Assembly: GCA_035222895.1 (NCBI GenBank)
Contig: JAVYIG010001601.1
Coordinates: 124,001 to 188,000, forward strand
Origin: Strongylocentrotus droebachiensis
Taxonomy: Eukaryota > Echinodermata > Echinoidea > Camarodonta > Strongylocentrotidae
DNA length: 64,000 nucleotides
Direction: 5' to 3'
The first letter of the stretch is position 1; each line of letters opens with the position of its first letter. The notes beneath the pieces were generated by a model, which had not been told where the DNA came from, did not search any database, and was given only the letters and a program-made list of their open reading frames with translations. This document shows positions 11,055-22,614 of this stretch, in pieces. The translations under genes and the position numbers were made by a program.

Positions 11055-12242
11055 GACAGTATATACGCGATTTAATCGTTTTTCTACATTTCGCAAAAAA
11101 TAGAGATGAAAAACATAAACCGATGACGCGAACAGGTAGAGATGCTCAAGCGCAACATAATGATACCACTTAGGAAACCGATTTAATCGTTTTTAACATT
11201 GCGCAATAAATAAAGACGAAAAACATAAACCGATGACGCCGAACAGGTAGAGACGCTCGAGCGCAACATAATGATACCTCTTACGAGACCATTGCATTCT
11301 TTTTCAAAAAGATATTTGCAAATGTAAAAAATGCTTCAAATGACTCTTTTTTTTGCGCAATATTTTTTTTTTTTTTTTTTTGACAGTATATACGCAATTT
11401 AATCGTTTTTCTACATTGCGCAAAAAATAAAGATGAAAAACATAAACCGATGACGCGAACAGGTAGAGATGCTCAAGCGCAACATAATGATACCACTTAG
11501 GAAACCGATTTAATCGTTTTTAACATTGCGCAATAAATAAAGATCAAAAACATAAACCGATGAGGCGAACAGGTAGAGAAGCTCGAGCGCAACATAATGA
11601 TACCTCTTAGGAGACCATTGCATTCTTTTTGAGAAAGATATTTGCAAATGTAAAAAATGCTTCAAATTACTCTTTTTTTGCGCAATATTTTTTTTTTTTT
11701 TTTTTTTACAGTATATACGCGATTTAATCGTTTTTCTACATTGCGCAATAAATAAAGATGAAAAACATAAACCGATGACGCGAACAGGTAGAGAAGCTCG
11801 AGCGCAACATAATGATACCTCTTAGGAGACCATTGCATTCTTTTTGAGAAAGATATTTGCAAATGTAAAAAATGCTTCAAATGACTCTTTTTTTGCGCAA
11901 TATTTTTTTTTTTTTTTGACAGTATATACGCGATTTAATCGTTTTTCTACATTGCGCAAAAAATAGAGATGAAAAAAATAAACCGATGACGCGAACAGGT
12001 AGAGATGCTCAAGCGCAACATAATGATACCACTTAGGAAACCGATTTAATCGTTTTTAACATTGCGCAATAAATAAAGATCAAAAACATAAACCGATGAC
12101 GCGAACAGGTAGAGAAGCTCGAGCGCAACATAATGATACCTCTTAGGAGACCATTGCATTCTTTTTGAGAAAGATATTTGCAAATGTAAAAAATGCTTCA
12201 AATGACTCTTTTTTTTGCGCAATATTTTTTTTTTTTTTTTTT
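11055..12242 (+). repeat. La-Lb-S'-Lc run
   Basis: Unit starts are 11055 La, 11382 Lb, 11707 S' and 11918 Lc (325 bp). With the preceding recombinant it forms a shortened HOR-C with a single Lc. The Lc at 11918 carries a C-to-A change (GAAAAAAATAAACC) at 11977, which is shared with a subset of post-S' Lc units. From about 11707 the sequence matches 40399 onward. Confidence 0.88.
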
Positions 12243-13957
12243 GACAGTATATACGCGATTTAATCGTTTTTCTACATTGCGCAATAAATAAAGATGAAAA
12301 ACATAAACCGATGAAGCGAACAGGTAGAGAACCTCGAGCGCAACATAATGATACCTCTTACGAGACCATTGCATTCTTTTTAAGAAAGATATTTGCAAAT
12401 GTAAAAAATGCTTCAAATGACTCTTTTTTTGCGCAATATTTTTTTTTTGACAGTATATACGCGATTTAATCGTTTTTCTACATTTCGCAAAAAATAGAGA
12501 TGAAAAACATAAACCGATGACGCGAACAGGTAGAGATGCTCAAGCGCAACATAATGATACCACTTAGGAAACCGATTTAATCGTTTTTAACATTGCGCAA
12601 TAAATAAAGACGAAAAACATAAACCGATGACGCCGAACAGGTAGAGACGCTCGAGCGCAACATAATGATACCTCTTACGAGACCATTGCATTCTTTTTCA
12701 AAAAGATATTTGCAAATGTAAAAAATGCTTCAAATGACTCTTTTTTTTGCGCAATATTTTTTTTTTTTTTTTTTTGACAGTATATACGCAATTTAATCGT
12801 TTTTCTACATTGCGCAAAAAATAAAGATGAAAAACATAAACCGATGACGCGAACAGGTAGAGATGCTCAAGCGCAACATAATGATACCACTTAGGAAACC
12901 GATTTAATCGTTTTTAACATTGCGCAATAAATAAAGATCAAAAACATAAACCGATGAGGCGAACAGGTAGAGAAGCTCGAGCGCAACATAATGATACCTC
13001 TTAGGAGACCATTGCATTCTTTTTGAGAAAGATATTTGCAAATGTAAAAAATGCTTCAAATTACTCTTTTTTTGCGCAATATTTTTTTTTTTTTTTTTTT
13101 TACAGTATATACGCGATTTAATCGTTTTTCTACATTGCGCAATAAATAAAGATGAAAAACATAAACCGATGACGCGAACAGGTAGAGAAGCTCGAGCGCA
13201 ACATAATGATACCTCTTAGGAGACCATTGCATTCTTTTTGAGAAAGATATTTGCAAATGTAAAAAATGCTTCAAATGACTCTTTTTTTGCGCAATATTTT
13301 TTTTTTTTTTTGACAGTATATACGCGATTTAATCGTTTTTCTACATTGCGCAAAAAATAGAGATGAAAAAAATAAACCGATGACGCGAACAGGTAGAGAT
13401 GCTCAAGCGCAACATAATGATACCACTTAGGAAACCGATTTAATCGTTTTTAACATTGCGCAATAAATAAAGATCAAAAACATAAACCGATGACGCGAAC
13501 AGGTAGAGAAGCTCGAGCGCAACATAATGATACCTCTTAGGAGACCATTGCATTCTTTTTGAGAAAGATATTTGCAAATGTAAAAAATGCTTCAAATGAC
13601 TCTTTTTTTGCGCAATATTTTTTTTTTTTTTTGACAGTATATACGCGATTTAATCGTTTTTCTACATTGCGCAAAAAATAGAGATGAAAAACATAAACCG
13701 ATGACGCGAACAGGTAGAGATGCTCAAGCGCAACATAATGATACCACTTAGGAAACCGATTTAATCGTTTTTAACATTGCGCAATAAATAAAGATCAAAA
13801 ACATAAACCGATGACGCGAACAGGTAGAGAAGCTCGAGCGCAACATAATGATACCTCTTAGGAGACCATTGCATTCTTTTTGAGAAAGATATTTGCAAAT
13901 GTAAAAAATGCTTCAAATGACTCTTTTTTTTGCGCAATATTTTTTTTTTTTTTTTTT
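12243..13957 (+). repeat. HOR-C, 1715-bp copy (S-La-Lb-S'-Lc-Lc)
   Basis: Unit starts are 12243, 12449, 12776, 13101, 13312 and 13633. It is duplicated at 40935-42649 (offset 28,692), including the C-to-A marker in the first Lc. Confidence 0.92.
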
Positions 13958-15457
13958 GACAGTATATACGCGATTTAATCGTTTTTCTACATTGCGCAAT
14001 AAATAAAGATGAAAAACATAAACCGATGAAGCGAACAGGTAGAGAACCTCGAGCGCAACATAATGATACCTCTTACGAGACCATTGCATTCTTTTTAAGA
14101 AAGATATTTGCAAATGTAAAAAATGCTTCAAATGACTCTTTTTTTGCGCAATATTTTTTTTTTGACAGTATATACGCGATTTAATCGTTTTTCTACATTT
14201 CGCAAAAAATAGAGATGAAAAACATAAACCGATGACGCGAACAGGTAGAGATGCTCAAGCGCAACATAATGATACCACTTAGGAAACCGATTTAATCGTT
14301 TTTAACATTGCGCAATAAATAAAGACGAAAAACATAAACCGATGACGCCGAACAGGTAGAGACGCTCGAGCGCAACATAATGATACCTCTTAGGAGACCA
14401 TTGCATTCTTTTTGAGAAAGATATTTGCAAATGTAAAAAATGCTTCAAATGACTCTTTTTTTTGCGCAATATTTTTTTTTTTTTTTTTTGACAGTATATA
14501 CGCGATTTAATCGTTTTTCTACATTGCGCAATAAATAAAGATGAAAAACATAAACCGATGAAGCGAACAGGTAGAGAACCTCGAGCGCAACATAATGATA
14601 CCTCTTACGAGACCGATTTAATCGTTTTTAACATTGCGCAATAAATAAAGACGAAAAACATAAACCGATGACGCCGAACAGGTAGAGACGCTCGAGCGCA
14701 ACATAATGATACCTCTTAGGAGACCATTGCATTCTTTTTGAGAAAGATATTTGCAAATGTAAAAAATGCTTCAAATGACTCTTTTTTTGCGCAATATTTT
14801 TTTTTTTTTTTGACAGTATATACGCGATTTAATCGTTTTTCTACATTGCGCAAAAAATAGAGATGAAAAACATAAACCGATGACGCGAACAGGTAGAGAT
14901 GCTCAAGCGCAACATAATGATACCACTTAGGAAACCGATTTAATCGTTTTTAACATTGCGCAATAAATAAAGATCAAAAACATAAACCGATGACGCGAAC
15001 AGGTAGAGAAGCTCGAGCGCAACATAATGATACCTCTTAGGAGACCATTGCATTCTTTTTGAGAAAGATATTTGCAAATGTAAAAAATGCTTCAAATGAC
15101 TCTTTTTTTGCGCAATATTTTTTTTTTTTTTTGACAGTATATACGCGATTTAATCGTTTTTCTACATTGCGCAAAAAATAGAGATGAAAAACATAAACCG
15201 ATGACGCGAACAGGTAGAGATGCTCAAGCGCAACATAATGATACCACTTAGGAAACCGATTTAATCGTTTTTAACATTGCGCAATAAATAAAGATCAAAA
15301 ACATAAACCGATGACGCGAACAGGTAGAGAAGCTCGAGCGCAACATAATGATACCTCTTAGGAGACCATTGCATTCTTTTTGAGAAAGATATTTGCAAAT
15401 GTAAAAAATGCTTCAAATGACTCTTTTTTTTGCGCAATATTTTTTTTTTTTTTTTTT
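13958..15457 (+). repeat. 1500-bp block with a recombinant S/L unit
   Basis: Units are S 13958, a La/Lc hybrid 14164 (326 bp, La core markers but CTTAGGAG and TTGAGAAAG tail), a recombinant 14490-14811 (322 bp), Lc 14812 and Lc 15133. The recombinant starts as S (GATGAAGCG, GAACCTCGAG, CTTACGAG). It then runs straight into CGATTTAATCG of a La-type second core and a Lc-type tail. The block is duplicated at 42650-44149. Confidence 0.9.
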
Positions 15458-17163
15458 GACAGTATATACGCGATTTAATCGTTTTTCTACATTGCGCAAT
15501 AAATAAAGATGAAAAACATAAACCGATGAAGCGAACAGGTAGAGAACCTCGAGCGCAACATAATGATACCTCTTACGAGACCATTGCATTCTTTTTAAGA
15601 AAGATATTTGCAAATGTAAAAAATGCTTCAAATGACTCTTTTTTTGCGCAATATTTTTTTTTTGACAGTATATACGCGATTTAATCGTTTTTCTACATTT
15701 CGCAAAAAATAGAGATGAAAAACATAAACCGATGACGCGAACAGGTAGAGATGCTCAAGCGCAACATAATGATACCACTTAGGAAACCGATTTAATCGTT
15801 TTTAACATTGCGCAATAAATAAAGACGAAAAACATAAACCGATGACGCCGAACAGGTAGAGACGCTCGAGCGCAACATAATGATACCTCTTAGGAGACCA
15901 TTGCATTCTTTTTGAGAAAGATATTTGCAAATGTAAAAAATGCTTCAAATGACTCTTTTTTTTGCGCAATATTTTTTTTTTTTTTTTTTGACAGTATATA
16001 CGCGATTTAATCGTTTTTCTACATTGCGCAATAAATAAAGATGAAAAACATAAACCGATGAAGCGAACAGGTAGAGAACCTCGAGCGCAACATAATGATA
16101 CCTCTTACGAGACCATTGCATTCTTTTTAAGAAAGATATTTGCAAATGTAAAAAATGCTTCAAATGACTCTTTTTTTGCGCAATATTTTTTTTTTTGACA
16201 GTATATACGCGATTTAATCGTTTTTCTACATTTCGCAAAAAATAGAGATGAAAAACATAAACCGATGACGCGAACAGGTAGAGATGCTCAAGCGCAACAT
16301 AATGATACCACTTAGGAAACCGATTTAATCGTTTTTAACATTGCGCAATAAATAAAGACGAAAAACATAAACCGATGAGGCGAACAGGTAGAGAAGCTCG
16401 AGCGCAACATAATGATACCTCTTAGGAGACCATTGCATTCTTTTTGAGAAAGATATTTGCAAATGTAAAAAATGCTTCAAATTACTCTTTTTTTGCGCAA
16501 TATTTTTTTTTTTTTTTGACAGTATATACGCGATTTAATCGTTTTTCTACATTGCGCAAAAAATAGAGATGAAAAACATAAACCGATGACGCGAACAGGT
16601 AGAGATGCTCAAGCGCAACATAATGATACCACTTAGGAAACCGATTTAATCGTTTTTAACATTGCGCAATAAATAAAGATCAAAAACATAAACCGATGAC
16701 GCGAACAGGTAGAGAAGCTCGAGCGCAACATAATGATACCTCTTAGGAGACCATTGCATTCTTTTTGAGAAAGATATTTGCAAATGTAAAAAATGCTTCA
16801 AATGACTCTTTTTTTGCGCAATATTTTTTTTTTTTTTTGACAGTATATACGCGATTTAATCGTTTTTCTACATTGCGCAAAAAATAGAGATGAAAAACAT
16901 AAACCGATGACGCGAACAGGTAGAGATGCTCAAGCGCAACATAATGATACCACTTAGGAAACCGATTTAATCGTTTTTAACATTGCGCAATAAATAAAGA
17001 TCAAAAACATAAACCGATGACGCGAACAGGTAGAGAAGCTCGAGCGCAACATAATGATACCTCTTAGGAGACCATTGCATTCTTTTTGAGAAAGATATTT
17101 GCAAATGTAAAAAATGCTTCAAATGACTCTTTTTTTTGCGCAATATTTTTTTTTTTTTTTTTT
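15458..17163 (+). repeat. S-L (532 bp) plus S-L-Lc-Lc (1174 bp)
   Basis: Units are S 15458, La/Lc hybrid 15664 (326 bp), S 15990 (207 bp), La/Lb hybrid 16197 (321 bp), Lc 16518 and Lc 16839. The 16197 unit begins with the La ACATTTCGC core and GACGAAAAAC, then switches to the Lb marker GATGAGGCG and a CAAATTACTC tail. The block is duplicated at 44150-45855. Confidence 0.9.
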
Positions 17164-18878
17164 GACAGTATATACGCGATTTAATCGTTTTTCTACATTG
17201 CGCAATAAATAAAGATGAAAAACATAAACCGATGAAGCGAACAGGTAGAGAACCTCGAGCGCAACATAATGATACCTCTTACGAGACCATTGCATTCTTT
17301 TTAAGAAAGATATTTGCAAATGTAAAAAATGCTTCAAATGACTCTTTTTTTGCGCAATATTTTTTTTTTGACAGTATATACGCGATTTAATCGTTTTTCT
17401 ACATTTCGCAAAAAATAGAGATGAAAAACATAAACCGATGACGCGAACAGGTAGAGATGCTCAAGCGCAACATAATGATACCACTTAGGAAACCGATTTA
17501 ATCGTTTTTAACATTGCGCAATAAATAAAGACGAAAAACATAAACCGATGACGCCGAACAGGTAGAGACGCTCGAGCGCAACATAATGATACCTCTTACG
17601 AGACCATTGCATTCTTTTTCAAAAAGATATTTGCAAATGTAAAAAATGCTTCAAATGACTCTTTTTTTTGCGCAATATTTTTTTTTTTTTTTTTTTGACA
17701 GTATATACGCAATTTAATCGTTTTTCTACATTGCGCAAAAAATAAAGATGAAAAACATAAACCGATGACGCGAACAGGTAGAGATGCTCAAGCGCAACAT
17801 AATGATACCACTTAGGAAACCGATTTAATCGTTTTTAACATTGCGCAATAAATAAAGATCAAAAACATAAACCGATGAGGCGAACAGGTAGAGAAGCTCG
17901 AGCGCAACATAATGATACCTCTTAGGAGACCATTGCATTCTTTTTGAGAAAGATATTTGCAAATGTAAAAAATGCTTCAAATTACTCTTTTTTTGCGCAA
18001 TATTTTTTTTTTTTTTTTTTTTACAGTATATACGCGATTTAATCGTTTTTCTACATTGCGCAATAAATAAAGATGAAAAACATAAACCGATGACGCGAAC
18101 AGGTAGAGAAGCTCGAGCGCAACATAATGATACCTCTTAGGAGACCATTGCATTCTTTTTGAGAAAGATATTTGCAAATGTAAAAAATGCTTCAAATGAC
18201 TCTTTTTTTGCGCAATATTTTTTTTTTTTTTTGACAGTATATACGCGATTTAATCGTTTTTCTACATTGCGCAAAAAATAGAGATGAAAAAAATAAACCG
18301 ATGACGCGAACAGGTAGAGATGCTCAAGCGCAACATAATGATACCACTTAGGAAACCGATTTAATCGTTTTTAACATTGCGCAATAAATAAAGATCAAAA
18401 ACATAAACCGATGACGCGAACAGGTAGAGAAGCTCGAGCGCAACATAATGATACCTCTTAGGAGACCATTGCATTCTTTTTGAGAAAGATATTTGCAAAT
18501 GTAAAAAATGCTTCAAATGACTCTTTTTTTGCGCAATATTTTTTTTTTTTTTTGACAGTATATACGCGATTTAATCGTTTTTCTACATTGCGCAAAAAAT
18601 AGAGATGAAAAACATAAACCGATGACGCGAACAGGTAGAGATGCTCAAGCGCAACATAATGATACCACTTAGGAAACCGATTTAATCGTTTTTAACATTG
18701 CGCAATAAATAAAGATCAAAAACATAAACCGATGACGCGAACAGGTAGAGAAGCTCGAGCGCAACATAATGATACCTCTTAGGAGACCATTGCATTCTTT
18801 TTGAGAAAGATATTTGCAAATGTAAAAAATGCTTCAAATGACTCTTTTTTTTGCGCAATATTTTTTTTTTTTTTTTTT
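17164..18878 (+). repeat. HOR-C, 1715-bp copy
   Basis: Unit starts are 17164 S, 17370 La, 17697 Lb, 18022 S', 18233 Lc (with the C-to-A marker) and 18554 Lc. It is duplicated at 45856-47569, where one T has been lost. Confidence 0.92.
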
Positions 18879-19410
18879 GACAGTATATACGCGATTTAAT
18901 CGTTTTTCTACATTGCGCAATAAATAAAGATGAAAAACATAAACCGATGAAGCGAACAGGTAGAGAACCTCGAGCGCAACATAATGATACCTCTTACGAG
19001 ACCATTGCATTCTTTTTAAGAAAGATATTTGCAAATGTAAAAAATGCTTCAAATGACTCTTTTTTTGCGCAATATTTTTTTTTTGACAGTATATACGCGA
19101 TTTAATCGTTTTTCTACATTTCGCAAAAAATAGAGATGAAAAACATAAACCGATGACGCGAACAGGTAGAGATGCTCAAGCGCAACATAATGATACCACT
19201 TAGGAAACCGATTTAATCGTTTTTAACATTGCGCAATAAATAAAGACGAAAAACATAAACCGATGACGCCGAACAGGTAGAGACGCTCGAGCGCAACATA
19301 ATGATACCTCTTAGGAGACCATTGCATTCTTTTTGAGAAAGATATTTGCAAATGTAAAAAATGCTTCAAATGACTCTTTTTTTTGCGCAATATTTTTTTT
19401 TTTTTTTTTT
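18879..19410 (+). repeat. S plus La/Lc hybrid (532 bp)
   Basis: S at 18879 and a 326-bp hybrid L at 19085 whose second core is La-like but whose tail is Lc-like. It repeats the 15458-15989 pair and is duplicated at 47570-48100. Confidence 0.9.
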
Positions 19411-21127
19411 GACAGTATATACGCGATTTAATCGTTTTTCTACATTGCGCAATAAATAAAGATGAAAAACATAAACCGATGAAGCGAACAGGTAGAGAAC
19501 CTCGAGCGCAACATAATGATACCTCTTACGAGACCATTGCATTCTTTTTAAGAAAGATATTTGCAAATGTAAAAAATGCTTCAAATGACTCTTTTTTTGC
19601 GCAATATTTTTTTTTTTGACAGTATATACGCGATTTAATCGTTTTTCTACATTTCGCAAAAAATAGAGATGAAAAACATAAACCGATGACGCGAACAGGT
19701 AGAGATGCTCAAGCGCAACATAATGATACCACTTAGGAAACCGATTTAATCGTTTTTAACATTGCGCAATAAATAAAGACGAAAAACATAAACCGATGAC
19801 GCCGAACAGGTAGAGACGCTCGAGCGCAACATAATGATACCTCTTACGAGACCATTGCATTCTTTTTCAAAAAGATATTTGCAAATGTAAAAAATGCTTC
19901 AAATGACTCTTTTTTTTTGCGCAATATTTTTTTTTTTTTTTTTTTGACAGTATATACGCAATTTAATCGTTTTTCTACATTGCGCAAAAAATAAAGATGA
20001 AAAACATAAACCGATGACGCGAACAGGTAGAGATGCTCAAGCGCAACATAATGATACCACTTAGGAAACCGATTTAATCGTTTTTAACATTGCGCAATAA
20101 ATAAAGATCAAAAACATAAACCGATGAGGCGAACAGGTAGAGAAGCTCGAGCGCAACATAATGATACCTCTTAGGAGACCATTGCATTCTTTTTGAGAAA
20201 GATATTTGCAAATGTAAAAAATGCTTCAAATTACTCTTTTTTTGCGCAATATTTTTTTTTTTTTTTTTTTTACAGTATATACGCGATTTAATCGTTTTTC
20301 TACATTGCGCAATAAATAAAGATGAAAAACATAAACCGATGACGCGAACAGGTAGAGAAGCTCGAGCGCAACATAATGATACCTCTTAGGAGACCATTGC
20401 ATTCTTTTTGAGAAAGATATTTGCAAATGTAAAAAATGCTTCAAATGACTCTTTTTTTGCGCAATATTTTTTTTTTTTTTTGACAGTATATACGCGATTT
20501 AATCGTTTTTCTACATTGCGCAAAAAATAGAGATGAAAAACATAAACCGATGACGCGAACAGGTAGAGATGCTCAAGCGCAACATAATGATACCACTTAG
20601 GAAACCGATTTAATCGTTTTTAACATTGCGCAATAAATAAAGATCAAAAACATAAACCGATGACGCGAACAGGTAGAGAAGCTCGAGCGCAACATAATGA
20701 TACCTCTTAGGAGACCATTGCATTCTTTTTGAGAAAGATATTTGCAAATGTAAAAAATGCTTCAAATGACTCTTTTTTTGCGCAATATTTTTTTTTTTTT
20801 TTGACAGTATATACGCGATTTAATCGTTTTTCTACATTGCGCAAAAAATAGAGATGAAAAACATAAACCGATGACGCGAACAGGTAGAGATGCTCAAGCG
20901 CAACATAATGATACCACTTAGGAAACCGATTTAATCGTTTTTAACATTGCGCAATAAATAAAGATCAAAAACATAAACCGATGACGCGAACAGGTAGAGA
21001 AGCTCGAGCGCAACATAATGATACCTCTTAGGAGACCATTGCATTCTTTTTGAGAAAGATATTTGCAAATGTAAAAAATGCTTCAAATGACTCTTTTTTT
21101 TGCGCAATATTTTTTTTTTTTTTTTTT
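19411..21127 (+). repeat. HOR-C, 1717-bp copy
   Basis: Unit starts are 19411 S (207 bp), 19618 La (328 bp), 19946 Lb, 20271 S', 20482 Lc and 20803 Lc. The extra two bases are homopolymer T. The first Lc lacks the C-to-A marker. The counterpart is 48101-49815. Confidence 0.91.
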
Positions 21128-21984
21128 GACAGTATATACGCGATTTAATCGTTTTTCTACATTGCGCAATAAATAAAGATGAAAAACATAAACCGATGAA
21201 GCGAACAGGTAGAGAACCTCGAGCGCAACATAATGATACCTCTTACGAGACCATTGCATTCTTTTTAAGAAAGATATTTGCAAATGTAAAAAATGCTTCA
21301 AATGACTCTTTTTTTGCGCAATATTTTTTTTTTGACAGTATATACGCGATTTAATCGTTTTTCTACATTTCGCAAAAAATAGAGATGAAAAACATAAACC
21401 GATGACGCGAACAGGTAGAGATGCTCAAGCGCAACATAATGATACCACTTAGGAAACCGATTTAATCGTTTTTAACATTGCGCAATAAATAAAGACGAAA
21501 AACATAAACCGATGACGCCGAACAGGTAGAGACGCTCGAGCGCAACATAATGATACCTCTTACGAGACCATTGCATTCTTTTTCAAAAAGATATTTGCAA
21601 ATGTAAAAAATGCTTCAAATGACTCTTTTTTTTGCGCAATATTTTTTTTTTTTTTTTTTTGACAGTATATACGCAATTTAATCGTTTTTCTACATTGCGC
21701 AAAAAATAAAGATGAAAAACATAAACCGATGACGCGAACAGGTAGAGATGCTCAAGCGCAACATAATGATACCACTTAGGAAACCGATTTAATCGTTTTT
21801 AACATTGCGCAATAAATAAAGATCAAAAACATAAACCGATGAGGCGAACAGGTAGAGAAGCTCGAGCGCAACATAATGATACCTCTTAGGAGACCATTGC
21901 ATTCTTTTTGAGAAAGATATTTGCAAATGTAAAAAATGCTTCAAATTACTCTTTTTTTGCGCAATATTTTTTTTTTTTTTTTTT
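21128..21984 (+). repeat. S-La-Lb leading into D element 1
   Basis: Units start at 21128, 21334 and 21661. Lb ends with the CAAATTACTC tail and long poly-T normally seen before S', and a TACAG start follows. The D leader therefore occupies the S' position of a HOR-C. Confidence 0.9.
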
Positions 21985-22347
21985 TACAGTATATACGCGA
22001 TTTAATCGTTTTTCTACATTGCGCAATAAATAAAGATGAAAAACATAAACCGATGGACGCGAACAGGTAGAGAAGCTCAAGCGCAACATAATGATACCAC
22101 TTAGGAGACCATAGCATTCTTTTTAAGAAAGATAAATGTAAAAAATGCTTCTAGTGACTCTTTTATTGCGCAATATGACAGTATATACGCGATTTAATCG
22201 TTTTCAACATTGTGCAATAAATAAAGATTAAAAACATAAACCGATGACGCGAACAGTTATAGAAGCTCAAGCGCAACATAATGATACCACTTAGGAAACC
22301 GATTTAATCGTTTTCAACATTGCACAATAAATAAAGATGAAAAACAT
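21985..22347 (+). repeat. D element 1, divergent leader monomers (363 bp)
   Basis: The first monomer (21985-22176, 192 bp) has GATGGACGC, GCTCAAGC, CCATAGCATT, a 6-bp deletion removing the ATTTGCAAAT palindrome, CTTCTAGTGAC, and TTATTGCGCAATATGACAG with no poly-T tract. The second monomer (from 22177) has TTTTCAACATTGTGC, ACAGTTATAG and then a core with CATTGCACAA, and is interrupted at 22347. These variants are absent from ordinary units, so this is a separately diverged lineage, perhaps an older monomer form. Confidence 0.9.
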
Positions 22348-22610
22348 GTTTACATTGGTTAATGTGTCTGATTCTAGGTTTGTGTGAAAATGGCGAAACC
22401 ATGTTTAGAATTGCCAAATAGTGTATATAGACGCTTATTGAGGTATTTACGTTAGTTTTTATCCAAATGGCAAAACCCCCCTATAAATAATGGCATCGTC
22501 CGTTTATAATAATAAGAAGACTATTCCATTATTTTATAGGAGAGATTTACACGTTAATTTAATTGGTCAATGTGTCCGATTCTAGGTTTGTGTGAAAATG
22601 TCGAAACCAT
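22348..22610. other. D element 1, 263-bp non-satellite insert
   Basis: This sequence has no clear relation to the surrounding monomers. It lies between satellite ACAT (ending 22347) and satellite GTTTTTAAC (from 22611). It contains two 52-bp direct repeats, a CCCCCC run followed by TATAAATA, and three echoes of ATGGCGAAACC (at 22390, 22467 and 22598). The plus-strand frames are 21 codons (22390-22455) and 31 codons (22490-22585). No transposase motif or clear terminal inverted repeat is visible. It could be captured single-copy DNA, a small non-autonomous element, or a very diverged monomer. It is present five times, nearly unchanged. Confidence 0.88.
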
Positions 22611-22614
22611 GTTT
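22355..22614 (+). repeat. 52-bp direct repeats inside the D insert, 208 bp apart
   Basis: 22355-22406 and 22563-22614 match at 49 of 52 positions by eye, both running from TTGGT to AAACCATGTTT. The repeat spacing of 208 bp is close to the S-unit length. CATGTTT also occurs at the left junction (ACATGTTT), so this heptamer is present at all three boundaries. Confidence 0.9.
22482..22489 (+). promoter_or_regulatory. TATA-box-like motif in the D insert
   Basis: TATAAATA follows a CCCCCC run, a GC-to-TATA transition typical of eukaryotic core promoters. The corresponding motif in copy 2 begins at 24909. There is no evidence of transcription, and in AT-rich DNA the match may be chance. The ATG at 22490 lies immediately after it, too close to be served by a start site about 30 bp downstream. 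Confidence 0.25.

Noticed and set aside
22407-22562. Cassette middle as a highly diverged satellite monomer
   Set aside because: Loose resemblance (GTGTATATAGACG to GTATATACG, TATAAATAATGG to AATAAATAAAGATG) is no better than expected for AT-rich DNA by eye. Kept as an alternative only.
22348-22610. D cassette as a solo LTR or DNA transposon
   Set aside because: No TG...CA ends, no clear terminal inverted repeats and no short target duplication. The flanking duplication is 38 bp of satellite, and no transposase or reverse-transcriptase sequence is present.
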